DNA of 64,000 bases from QHXQ01 sp045807745. Lineage in GTDB: Bacteria; Acidobacteriota; Blastocatellia; Pyrinomonadales; Pyrinomonadaceae. A program made the position numbers and the translations under genes. Shown one piece after another: positions 17,477 through 25,937 of the stretch (the stretch's first letter is position 1; each line of letters starts with the position of its first letter). Under the pieces are notes generated by a model. The model saw nothing but the letters and a program-made list of their open reading frames with translations. It was not told the origin of the DNA and made no database searches. Location: NCBI GenBank assembly GCA_045807745.1, contig JBJMGT010000015.1, forward strand, positions 496,001-560,000, given 5' to 3'.

Positions 17477-18820
17477 TCATACCTCAAGGCGCGCATGCAG
17501 GCGATGCAAGATGGCCTCGTCCAGTTGCGCTTTGATGGATTCGATCTTGATCTTCTCGACCAGTTCCTCGGCGAAGCCGTAGGTCAAGAGGTTGCGTGCC
17601 AACTCGGGGTGCAGCCCACGACTGAGCAGATAGAACAACTCTTCGGCTTCGAGTTGACCGACGGTTGCGCCGTGCGCGCATTTCACGTCGTCGGCGAATA
17701 TCTCTAGCTGCGGCTTGGTGTCCACGCGCGCGTCGGGCGAGAGCAGCAGATTCTTGTTCGTCTGCTGCGCGTCGGTCTGCTGCGCGTCGCGGTGGACGAA
17801 GACCTTGCCGTTAAAGACGGCGCGCGATTTGCCATCGAGTATGCCTTTGTAAATCTGGCGACTCGTGCAATGTGGCGCAATATGATCGATGAGCGAGTGC
17901 GTATCGGCGTGCTGGCCAGCGCCGACGAGGTAGAGGCCATCGACCGCGCACTCCGCGCCTTCGTGCGCCAGCCGCACATGGATACCGTGCCGCGAGAGGC
18001 GCGCGCCGAGCGTGATCGTCGTCAAGTCGTAGACGGCGCTGCGTTCAAGCTCTGCGTGCGTCGCGGCGATGTGGAATGCCTGCTCACTTTCGCGCTGCAC
18101 CTTGTAATGCGTGACGCGCGCATTCTCACCCACGAAAACTTCGACGACGGCATTTGTGAGTGAGACGCTGTCTCTAGTGGTCTCGTAGCTCTCGATGATT
18201 GTCGCGGCGCTTTCACGCTCTGCGACGATAAGCACGCGTGGGGCGTTGGCCGTCGGCTCTTCGCCAGCATCGGTCAGAAATAGCAGTTGCAGTGGCGCAG
18301 ACAGTTGCGCGCCCTTTGGTAGATAAACAAACGCGCCGTGATTGATGAGCGCGGTGTTGAGTGCGATGAACCCGTCCGTGTGCTCGTCAACCGTTGCAGC
18401 CCGCGCCAAGTACGAACGCAGCACAGCTGCATGTGCGCCGCTCAATGCGTCGGCGAGATTGGCGACGATGACACCGGCGGGCAATGCGTCGAGCGCGGAC
18501 AAGTCCGCTTGATAAATGCCATTGACGAAGGCGAGCCGGCTCTGTTGCGCTTCCTCATAGCAGAAGGGCGCGACCGTACCTGCATCGACCGATATGGCCA
18601 TCTCCGGTAGCGTCGGCACAAATAGCCCACGCGTTATCGGCGCGATATTGGTGTACTTCCAATCTTCCTCACTCATCGTCGGGAAGCCCGCTTGCTCGAA
18701 ACGCGCCATCCCGTCAGCGCGCAGGCGCGCGAGCCATGCGGGCGTGCCGCCGGTCGCTGTGTCCTGTAACGCGTTGAAGGCGGCCGCGTATGCGTTCTGT
18801 TCTTGAATCGCCTGTGCCAT
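17477..18820 (-). CDS. sufD: Fe-S cluster assembly scaffold SufD
   Basis: A 447-aa SufBD-family protein, partner of SufB and SufC in the SufBC2D scaffold. N-terminal helices include MSEEDWKYTNIAP, a typical SufD segment. The beta-helix core contains LIDHIAPHCTSRQIYKGILDGKSRAVFNGKV and the C-terminal domain has HGATVGQLEAEELFYLLSRGL, strongly diagnostic. It lies 12 bases after sufC. A short in-frame repeat (QQTDAQQTNKN) comes from a duplicated codon run at about 17755-17790. Confidence 0.94.
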   Translation of the reverse strand: MAQAIQEQNAYAAAFNALQDTATGGTPAWLARLRADGMARFEQAGFPTMSEEDWKYTNIAPITRGLFVPTLPEMAISVDAGTVAPFCYEEAQQSRLAFVNGIYQADLSALDALPAGVIVANLADALSGAHAAVLRSYLARAATVDEHTDGFIALNTALINHGAFVYLPKGAQLSAPLQLLFLTDAGEEPTANAPRVLIVAERESAATIIESYETTRDSVSLTNAVVEVFVGENARVTHYKVQRESEQAFHIAATHAELERSAVYDLTTITLGARLSRHGIHVRLAHEGAECAVDGLYLVGAGQHADTHSLIDHIAPHCTSRQIYKGILDGKSRAVFNGKVFVHRDAQQTDAQQTNKNLLLSPDARVDTKPQLEIFADDVKCAHGATVGQLEAEELFYLLSRGLHPELARNLLTYGFAEELVEKIKIESIKAQLDEAILHRLHARLEV

Positions 18821-18832
18821 TACGTTCTCAAT

Positions 18833-19609
18833 CTATTGTGCGCCGACGGTTGCTGCCCCTTCGGCATCCTGTTCTTTTAGCCAGTCGTAGCCCTTCTCTT
18901 CCAACGCCAACGCTAACTCTTTGCCGCCCGAACGGACGATGCGCCCGCGATAAAGCACGTGGACGTAGTCGGGCACGATGTAGTTCAAGAGCCGCTGATA
19001 ATGTGTGACGAGGAGGATGGCGTTGTCGGGCGTGCGCAGATGATTGACGCCGTCGGCGACGATGCGCAGCGCATCGATGTCGAGACCCGAATCGGTTTCG
19101 TCAAGGACGGCGAGCTTTGGTTCGAGCACTGCCATCTGCAAAATCTCGTTGCGTTTTTTCTCGCCGCCGGAGAAGCCTTCATTCACCGACCGCGACATCA
19201 AGCTCGCAGCCATCTCGACGATCTTCGCACGCTCGGTCAACAGGTCTTTAAACTCCAACGGGTCAAGCTCTTCTTCGCCGAGATGCTTGCGCTTCTCGTT
19301 GTAGGCGAGCCGCAGGAACTGCGCGTTCGACACGCCCGGCACTTCGACCGGATACTGGAACGCTAAGAAGATGCCCTCGCGTGCACGCTCATCAGGCGCA
19401 AGCTCTAGCAGATTCTTACCCTCATATAACACTTCGCCCGCGGTCACTTCGTAAGCCGGATGGCCCGCCAGCACCTTCGCCAGCGTTGACTTCCCCGACC
19501 CGTTCGGCCCCATGATGGCGTGCACCTCGCCCTTGTTGACCGTCAGATTGAGGCCGCGCAAAATCTCCTTGCCCTCGACGGTCGCGTGCAGATTACGAAT
19601 CTCTAACAC
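18833..19609 (-). CDS. sufC: Fe-S assembly ATPase SufC
   Basis: ABC-type ATPase of the SUF scaffold, 258 aa. Walker A is GPNGSGKSTLAK (about residues 35-46), the SufC-type signature is GFSGGEKKRNEILQ, and the Walker B region is LAVLDETDSGLDIDALR. The C-terminus is slightly extended (EQDAEGAATVGAQ). It is cytoplasmic and provides ATP-driven conformational change for SufB-SufD. Confidence 0.95.
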   Translation of the reverse strand: MLEIRNLHATVEGKEILRGLNLTVNKGEVHAIMGPNGSGKSTLAKVLAGHPAYEVTAGEVLYEGKNLLELAPDERAREGIFLAFQYPVEVPGVSNAQFLRLAYNEKRKHLGEEELDPLEFKDLLTERAKIVEMAASLMSRSVNEGFSGGEKKRNEILQMAVLEPKLAVLDETDSGLDIDALRIVADGVNHLRTPDNAILLVTHYQRLLNYIVPDYVHVLYRGRIVRSGGKELALALEEKGYDWLKEQDAEGAATVGAQ

Positions 19610-19634
19610 TTATCTCTCCTTAGAAAGCTGTTAA

Positions 19635-19686
19635 CGATTAGCTGTTAGCTAAAGATAAGAAGCTAAGAGCCAAATACTAATCACTA
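19635..19686. repeat. Repeat-rich imperfect hairpin between sufB and sufC
   Basis: AGCTGTTA and GATTAGCTGTTAGC units precede AAGCTAAGAGCC and ACTAATCACTA. Pairing is weaker than at the other sites. It shares its unit type with the hairpin at 17413-17472. Confidence 0.4.
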
Positions 19687-19687
19687 T

Positions 19688-21124
<1,437 letters not shown>

Positions 21125-21205
21125 CGTTCTCTCTCAATCAACTCATGCGGCTGAAGCCGTCATTCAGCCCGCCCTGTCTTTAACCTAAACTCTGCTCCGG
21201 CTCTT

Positions 21206-21691
21206 TCAAGCGCGTCGGCCGGTCGGCTCGACGTGCCTTGGGAGCGCGTGAATCTTGTAGAGCGTCGTCTCAACCTTCGACTCCGTGCCTAATAGTTGCG
21301 CCAGCGTGATGTTGGACAGCGCCTGTTGGACAATGTCGTGCAAGCCGACGATGACGGGGCGGATGCCGCAGTTGCCTGTGTGCACGCAGGCGTCCAGTAC
21401 GCCTGTGTAGCTCTTGCAGTGCCCGGCGAGTACGTCGTCGTCGAGCACCTTGATGATCTCGCTCAAATGAATCTCAGCCGCCGGGCGCGCGAGCCGGTAG
21501 CCGCCCTTCGTGCCGCGAATCGACTTGACCAGCCCGGCCTTATTCAAAATCCACATGAGCTTGCCCGCGTTCGCCACCGACAAGCCCTCGCGCTCGGCGA
21601 TCTGCCCGAGCGTCAGATATTCGTCATCAACTAAGGGGGCCAACTGCAACAGGCAGCGCAACCCGTACTCTTCCTGCGCGGATACTTTCAT
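21206..21691 (-). CDS. Rrf2-family Fe-S-sensing repressor of the suf operon (SufR/IscR-like)
   Basis: A 161-aa winged-helix regulator: EYGLRCLLQLAP, TLGQIAEREGLSVANAGKLMWIL (recognition helix) and IRGTKGGYRLARP (wing). Three cysteines, C92, C102 and C108, match the cluster-binding region of Rrf2/IscR proteins (C-x9-C-x5-C). As first gene of the suf operon it probably senses cluster status and represses its own promoter; a palindrome overlaps the promoter 65 bases upstream. The name IscR- or SufR-like is by function; true cyanobacterial SufR belongs to another family. Confidence 0.9.
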   Translation of the reverse strand: MKVSAQEEYGLRCLLQLAPLVDDEYLTLGQIAEREGLSVANAGKLMWILNKAGLVKSIRGTKGGYRLARPAAEIHLSEIIKVLDDDVLAGHCKSYTGVLDACVHTGNCGIRPVIVGLHDIVQQALSNITLAQLLGTESKVETTLYKIHALPRHVEPTGRRA

Positions 21692-21737
21692 AACGCACGC
21701 TCCGTTTCGGCCAATGCAATTTTCACGGCACGGGGTG

Positions 21738-21767
21738 ATTATAAAGAATACCTTACTTTAAAGTCAA
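21738..21767 (-). promoter_or_regulatory. suf operon promoter (TTGACT-18-TATAAT)
   Basis: On the minus strand TTGACT (21767-21762) and a perfect TATAAT (21743-21738) are spaced by 18 bases. Transcription would begin near 21731, giving a leader of about 40 bases to the regulator gene. This is the best sigma70-type promoter seen in the window. Confidence 0.75.
21755..21764. promoter_or_regulatory. Candidate operator ACTTTAAAGT in the suf promoter
   Basis: A perfect 10-base palindrome overlapping the -35 box and the spacer of the suf promoter. Its position is right for repression by the adjacent Rrf2 protein. Binding is inferred, not shown. Confidence 0.5.
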
Positions 21768-21812
21768 GATTAGAAGACGCCTGAGTTTTCGCGCCAAATA
21801 CCCGCAAATTTA

Positions 21813-21843
21813 TTGAGCCGGCGAGGTGCATTGCGGTTACAAT
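21813..21843 (+). promoter_or_regulatory. Weak promoter candidate before the 21880 gene
   Basis: TTGAGC at 21813-21818 and TACAAT at 21838-21843 with a long 19-base spacer. It resembles the promoter at 22554-22583 in its TTACAATnGCG context. Confidence 0.3.
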
Positions 21844-21879
21844 GGCGGCGCAGTTTTATTCCGCGTATGTAGGTTGCAA

Positions 21880-22524
21880 ATGTCCAGCCCCTTAAACTCT
21901 TGTGATGAAAACCAGCTCAGCGTGGGGCAGAATACACGCGCCAATCTGGAGCGTCTGCTCAACGAGATGATCGAGCAACCGGAGCGCCGCGCCGAACTCA
22001 TACGCGAGGTCGAGGAAGCCTTCGGCCAAGAGAAGGCCGTCATGATTTTGGACATGTCCGGTTTTTCGCGCACGACCCATCAGCATGGCATCGTCCCGTT
22101 CCTGCTCATGATCCATCAGATGCAACTCGTTGCCTGTCCCTGCGTGCAGGAAGAGGGTGGGACGCTGCTCAAGGCGGAGGCGGACAACCTGTATTGCCTG
22201 TTCGAGTCTGTCGCCGATGCCGTGCGCGCCAGCCAGAAGATCACGCGCCACCTGCGCACCGCCAACCGACTGCTGCCGGAAGACCACCGGCTTTACGTCT
22301 CCATCGGCATCGGTTACGGCCGCATTCTCAATATCGAGAATCGCGATCTCTTCGGCAACGAGATGAACCTCGCGTGCAAGCTTGGCGAGGACGTGGCCAA
22401 GATGAACGACATCCTGTTGACTGCCGCCGCACACGCCCAACTGCAAGACCAGAGCATCGAATGCCAAGAGGAAGTGATCAGCATCTCAGGGCTGGAACTG
22501 CCCTATTTCAGCGTCCAACAATAA
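21880..22524 (+). CDS. Class III cyclase-domain protein, partly degenerate
   Basis: About 214 aa, comprising little more than one nucleotide-cyclase homology domain. Both metal aspartates are kept (ILDMSGFSR; KAEADNLYCLF), but the transition-state Asn/Arg pair is Asn/Lys in NEMNLACKLGED, so activity is uncertain. I chose the ATG at 21880 (MSSPLNSC) because the frame upstream (from 21826) has poor protein character and would run into the promoter region. It is divergent from the suf regulator and 210 bases before a second cyclase gene, so the two may be related in signalling. Confidence 0.72.
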   Translation: MSSPLNSCDENQLSVGQNTRANLERLLNEMIEQPERRAELIREVEEAFGQEKAVMILDMSGFSRTTHQHGIVPFLLMIHQMQLVACPCVQEEGGTLLKAEADNLYCLFESVADAVRASQKITRHLRTANRLLPEDHRLYVSIGIGYGRILNIENRDLFGNEMNLACKLGEDVAKMNDILLTAAAHAQLQDQSIECQEEVISISGLELPYFSVQQ

Positions 22525-22553
22525 TCATCCGCCGGGCGTCTTAGATCGTTTTA

Positions 22554-22583
22554 TTGACCACGCCGGCCGACCCGCGTTACAAT
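22554..22583 (+). promoter_or_regulatory. Promoter candidate for the CHASE2 cyclase gene
   Basis: TTGACC (22554-22559), an 18-base spacer and TACAAT (22578-22583). It would give a 5' leader of about 145 bases before the ATG at 22735. Confidence 0.45.
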
Positions 22584-22734
22584 CGCGCCCACTTGTGCAA
22601 CTGCGCGCGCCGACGTGCTGATAAAACCCACGCCCGATGCTAAACGGCCGGCTTCGTTGCGGCTTGTTCGATCTCCAAAGCTGAATGCTGCCGGCCGAAG
22701 CTTCGGCCGGCTGCGATAGGTCAAGTCAACCCCC

Positions 22735-24765
22735 ATGGCAAAACGTCAGAAATTAAAGCTCGCTTCTTATCTGGTGCGCCGCTGGTACTGGGTGCTTGCG
22801 CTCATGCTGTCTTTAGCCATCTGGGGGGCGCTGGCGCTGGCGATGCGCCCGATGGCCGACGCCAACGGTAAGATCACCTCTTACCCTTACGGGCTGGTCA
22901 CAAGCCTCGAAGATTTCGGGCTGGACTTTCTGTTCCAGATGCGCGACGTGTTGCACCCGGACATGCGCGAACGCGGGCGCGGCGAGCCGATCACGGTCAT
23001 CGGCGTCGACGAGGCCACGATTCACGCCGCGAACATACGCTTACAGAATTTTCCGCGCAGCTACTACGCGCGCTTGATCGAGCGCGCCAGTCAGGGCGGC
23101 GCAAGCGTGATCGGCGTGGACGTTTATTTCAGCGAACAATCTGGTCTGTCCGAGTTCGACAAAGCGCAGGATCAGCAACTCCTCGACGCAATTAACAACG
23201 CGGGCAATGTCGTTATCGTTAAGAAACTCGCCGAGGGCGGGTTGGCGGAGGAGATTAAACCGCTGCCCGAATTTGCCGAGGCTGCTTCGGCCGTCGGCTT
23301 CTCCGATCTGCCGGCGGATGCCGACGGTTTCCGGCGTACAGCTTATCTCGGCCACATCGCGAAGGACGGCACGACCGATTCAAGCTTCGCCAGCAACCTC
23401 GCGCAGATTTACGCCGAGCAGCCGATTGAAGCCTTGCCCAATCAGACCATCAAATTCGGCGACCGCATCATCCCTCTGCGCAACGATGCCACGATTCAGA
23501 TCGACTTTCGCAGTCGCACGCCCGGTTTTCAATACGTCTCGGCCGCCGACATTCTGTTCAAAGAGAATAGCCCAATCCCCGACGAACTGTTCAAAGACCG
23601 TATCGTGCTGATCGGTGCGACCAACAACGACGCGCCCGATCTCTTCGAAACGCCATATTACAAACCGGGTCTCATTGCCACCTTCTGGGCGCGTCTGCGC
23701 CATCGGCAAGTTGCGACCACACCGGCCCTTATGCCGGGCGTCGAGATTCACGGCAACATCGCCGCGACGATGTTATTCGGCAACTACTTGCGCCAGATCA
23801 ACTATGCGCCGCGCGTGTTGATGCTCTTTGTTGTGATCGGATTAGTCGCGGGGGCTGTGTTCACTTTTCGCGCTAGTCTGGGCGCGCTCACAGTGGTGGT
23901 CGTCGCGGTGGGCGTGCTCTCGGTCGCGACGTGGGCGTTTAATCATCGCGGTATGATCTTGCCGGTGATGACCTCAGAGATGGGCGTCGGCGTGCTGGCG
24001 CTCTCCGGCTTTCTGCTGCGCTACGCGCACGAGCGCGCAGTGCGCGAAGAGAAAGAGGCCGAGCGCGCCGCGATCATGGACATCTTCTCGCGCTGCGTTT
24101 CGCCCGAAGTGGCCGACACACTCTGGGAGCAACGCGGCGACCTCAAACTCGGCGGCGAACGGCGCACCGTCACGCTTATCTTCACGGACATACGCGGTTT
24201 CACGACGCTGACCGAGGCGGCGGAAAACTCCGAGGTCGTGGTCGCGTGGCTGAACGAATACTTCAGTCGCATGCACAAGATCATCGAGGCCTACGGCGGG
24301 CACATCAACAAGTACATCGGTGACGGCCTGATGATCGTCTTCGGCGCGCCGGTCGCGCGGGGCGATACGTTAGAGGCACGGGCGGCGGTCGCCTGTGGCT
24401 TGGAGATGCTCGAAGAAGTTGAGCGAATTAACAAAGATTGGGCCGGTTCTGCCCGCCCACAGATCGCCATCGGCGTCGGCATACACACCGGCGATGCGAC
24501 GTGCGGCGTAGTCGGCGCGGAAGGCCGGTTGGAATATACGATCATCGGCGACACGGTGAACTTGGCCGCGCGCCTCGAATCAACGACCAAGGAGAAAAAA
24601 GTGCCGATCCTCATCAGCGATGCGACAGCACACTTGCTGGGTCAGGACTACGAGACCGAGCCGCTTGGCGACGTGCTCGTTAAAGGCAAGACGCTCAACA
24701 CCACCGTCCTCACCGTCAAGAAGGCTGACCGGAAAAGGGCGGCCGAGCTTGCGCCGGTGGCGTAA
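22735..24765 (+). CDS. CHASE2-domain membrane adenylate/guanylate cyclase
   Basis: A 676-aa membrane sensor. A first membrane helix (about residues 17-40) leads to an extracytoplasmic CHASE2 domain (about 45-350: ITVIGVDEATIH, FPRSYYARLIE, DRIVLIGATNNDAPDLF), followed by three helices (about 360-425) and a cytoplasmic class III cyclase domain (about 465-650). The catalytic domain has LIFTDIRGFTTL and NKYIGDGLMIVFGAP with both metal aspartates, and DTVNLAARLE with the Asn and Arg, so it should be active. The signal sensed by CHASE2 is unknown. It ends before a repeat hairpin that has been split by a mobile cassette. Confidence 0.92.
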   Translation: MAKRQKLKLASYLVRRWYWVLALMLSLAIWGALALAMRPMADANGKITSYPYGLVTSLEDFGLDFLFQMRDVLHPDMRERGRGEPITVIGVDEATIHAANIRLQNFPRSYYARLIERASQGGASVIGVDVYFSEQSGLSEFDKAQDQQLLDAINNAGNVVIVKKLAEGGLAEEIKPLPEFAEAASAVGFSDLPADADGFRRTAYLGHIAKDGTTDSSFASNLAQIYAEQPIEALPNQTIKFGDRIIPLRNDATIQIDFRSRTPGFQYVSAADILFKENSPIPDELFKDRIVLIGATNNDAPDLFETPYYKPGLIATFWARLRHRQVATTPALMPGVEIHGNIAATMLFGNYLRQINYAPRVLMLFVVIGLVAGAVFTFRASLGALTVVVVAVGVLSVATWAFNHRGMILPVMTSEMGVGVLALSGFLLRYAHERAVREEKEAERAAIMDIFSRCVSPEVADTLWEQRGDLKLGGERRTVTLIFTDIRGFTTLTEAAENSEVVVAWLNEYFSRMHKIIEAYGGHINKYIGDGLMIVFGAPVARGDTLEARAAVACGLEMLEEVERINKDWAGSARPQIAIGVGIHTGDATCGVVGAEGRLEYTIIGDTVNLAARLESTTKEKKVPILISDATAHLLGQDYETEPLGDVLVKGKTLNTTVLTVKKADRKRAAELAPVA

Positions 24766-24780
24766 GAGCCACGGAGAGAG

Positions 24781-24803
24781 GCAAAAGGCAAACTGCAAAA
24801 GGC
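24781..24803. repeat. Left arm of a hairpin split by the inserted cassette
   Basis: GCAAAAGGCAAACTGCAAAA-type repeats here are complementary to 25896-25921 (CTTGCCTTTTGCAGTTTGCC and following). Before the insertion the two arms would have been about 115 bases apart, between two convergent genes. Confidence 0.6.
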
Positions 24804-24810
24804 AAAAGTT

Positions 24811-24833
24811 GGTAGTGGGGTAAATCTGTGTTG
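24811..24833 (+). repeat. Left terminal inverted repeat of the cassette
   Basis: 23 bases beginning GGTAGTGGGG. It pairs with 25832-25854 with one mismatch, at the fourth base. Confidence 0.85.
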
Positions 24834-24953
24834 CTAATTTCAATACCCCGGTACGCTGCTTGCCGAAGGTCAGAGCAAATTAGACAAGTTCGTCTCTTAA
24901 TCCGAGAAACAGACTATCAATACCATCGATGAGATTTGTTATAACCCAGAGGA

Positions 24954-24981
24954 TTGCAAACCCTACTAGCGCGCATATCAT
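24954..24981 (+). promoter_or_regulatory. Possible promoter inside the cassette
   Basis: TTGCAA (24954-24959), a 16-base spacer and TATCAT (24976-24981), 66 bases before the first cargo gene. The match is weak. The region 24834-25046 holds no other recognisable signal. Confidence 0.3.
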
Positions 24982-25046
24982 AGCAAGTCAAGTCGGTTCG
25001 TGATATAAGTTCGTTCGTTAAGAAGCGACGGCCACGGAAACTAATA

Positions 25047-25322
25047 ATGATTGATCTCTTGTTCGTCTTGCCCAAGGATGATGGAGTGGAAACACCGGTC
25101 GGCGAAGTGTTTAACTTCTCGTGTAGCGAGGACGCTCCAATCGGGGACCTGTTCGATGCTATGAGGAAGCGACTCGGTGCGGTGAACGTTCGCCTGTCTT
25201 TGGAAGGGTCGGATGGAGATAGCATAGGATTGAGGGCTTTCGATCCTCAGGACCCCGCAACGGTCGGTTCAAGGGTGACTAGCGGAGCCCGAATCATCGT
25301 GGGCTGTAGGAGAGGCCAATGA
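25047..25322 (+). CDS. Small protein with ubiquitin-like (beta-grasp) pattern, cassette gene 1
   Basis: 91 aa, no family recognised from sequence. The predicted order is strand (IDLLFVLP), strand (EVFNFSCSE), helix (IGDLFDAMRKRLG), strand (NVRLSLEG), a turn (PATVGSRVTSGA) and a final strand (RIIVGCRRGQ). This is the order of a ubiquitin or EsaB/YukD-type beta-grasp fold, and the turn plus last strand resemble the end of ubiquitin. There is no terminal di-glycine (it ends RRGQ), so conjugation is not implied. The ATG at 25047 has only a weak ribosome site (GGAA). Its TGA overlaps the ATG of the next gene. The fold call is inference from pattern. Confidence 0.6.
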   Translation: MIDLLFVLPKDDGVETPVGEVFNFSCSEDAPIGDLFDAMRKRLGAVNVRLSLEGSDGDSIGLRAFDPQDPATVGSRVTSGARIIVGCRRGQ

Positions 25323-25726
25323 ACTACGATCCCGCACTTTCCGCAATACTCGCGGATCTCCGGAAGATTAGGCGGTGGTGCGGCAGGCACCATACTGAAA
25401 ACGTGCCTCCTTCCGCGGTGACGTATTTATGTGCTAACGAATCCACCATACTATGCTTGATAGAGCAACTTAAATCGACACCGCCGTCCGTCCGCCGCAC
25501 GCATTACGCACAGCATCGCGAGCTGGATGAAAGTATGATTGATAACGATTGCACCGTTGCTATCTCAGTGGCTAAGAAGGGGTGTTACCTCGAGGAGGGC
25601 AACCGCCTTATAGTAGTAACGGATGATGATGTGAATATGATGTTGCGCGCGATTGATTACGTTAAATATCTGATCTGTGACTCTTGCCCGGCGGTAGTTC
25701 TAAGCCCGATCGAACTCCCAAACTGA
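25319..25726 (+). CDS. Unknown 135-aa protein, cassette gene 2
   Basis: I do not recognise this protein. It has seven cysteines (including YLICDSCPA near the C-terminus), an N-terminal helical part (LSAILADLRKIRRWCGRHH) and a strand-rich second half (TVAISVAKKGCYL, NRLIVVTDDDVNMML). No signal peptide or membrane segment is seen. It starts with ATG overlapping the stop of the ubiquitin-like gene (ATGA) and has a strong ribosome site (AGGAGAGG) inside that gene, so the two proteins are made together and may form a complex, for example a toxin-antitoxin, a defence pair or a modifier with its partner. None of these roles is shown. Confidence 0.6.
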   Translation: MNYDPALSAILADLRKIRRWCGRHHTENVPPSAVTYLCANESTILCLIEQLKSTPPSVRRTHYAQHRELDESMIDNDCTVAISVAKKGCYLEEGNRLIVVTDDDVNMMLRAIDYVKYLICDSCPAVVLSPIELPN

Positions 25727-25794
25727 CAGAAGGCATCGTACCCGTTCTCGCAGCCCAAGCCGGTAGGAAGGCAGAGGCAAGACAAAGCAGTTGA

Positions 25795-25826
25795 GAGTCG
25801 GCAAGAAGTGACTCGCCGCTTTTTTT
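25795..25826 (+). terminator. Possible terminator at the right end of the cassette
   Basis: GAGTC (25795) can pair with GACTC (25810-25814), followed by a G+C-rich stretch and seven T residues (25820-25826). The stem is short. It would end cargo transcription just inside the right inverted repeat. Confidence 0.35.
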
Positions 25827-25831
25827 CTCAT

Positions 25832-25854
25832 CAACACAGATTTACCCCACCACC
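25832..25854 (-). repeat. Right terminal inverted repeat of the cassette
   Basis: Reverse complement of 24811-24833 with one mismatch. It is followed by the second copy of the CAAAAGTT target duplication (25855-25862). Confidence 0.85.
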
Positions 25855-25895
25855 CAAAAGTTAGTGACAGAGGCCAACAAGACCTTGTCTGTTAT

Positions 25896-25921
25896 TCTTG
25901 CCTTTTGCAGTTTGCCTTTTG
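25896..25921. repeat. Right arm of the hairpin split by the cassette
   Basis: CTTGCCTTTTGCAGTTTGCC and the following bases are complementary to 24781-24803. It lies just downstream of the fbp stop codon. Confidence 0.6.
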
Positions 25922-25937
25922 TCTTCTGACTGCCGCC

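Larger units (their letters stand above)
24811..25854 (+). mobile_element. 1,044-bp non-autonomous inverted-repeat element with two cargo genes
   Basis: The ends are 23-base inverted repeats with one mismatch (24811-24833 and 25832-25854, sharing GTGGGGTAAATCTGTGTTG). They are flanked by the 8-base direct repeat CAAAAGTT at 24803-24810 and 25855-25862, a target-site duplication. No transposase is encoded; the interior carries two small overlapping genes of visibly lower G+C than the surrounding genome. An 8-base duplication is compatible with several IS families (IS256, IS66, ISL3 and IS1595 among them), and I cannot assign one. It is best read as a MITE-like element mobilised in trans, or a relic that swapped its transposase for cargo. 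Confidence 0.82.

Noticed and set aside
24811..25854. Treating the inserted segment as a complete insertion sequence
   Set aside because: Neither frame resembles a transposase and no DDE or other transposase motif is seen, so it is called non-autonomous.
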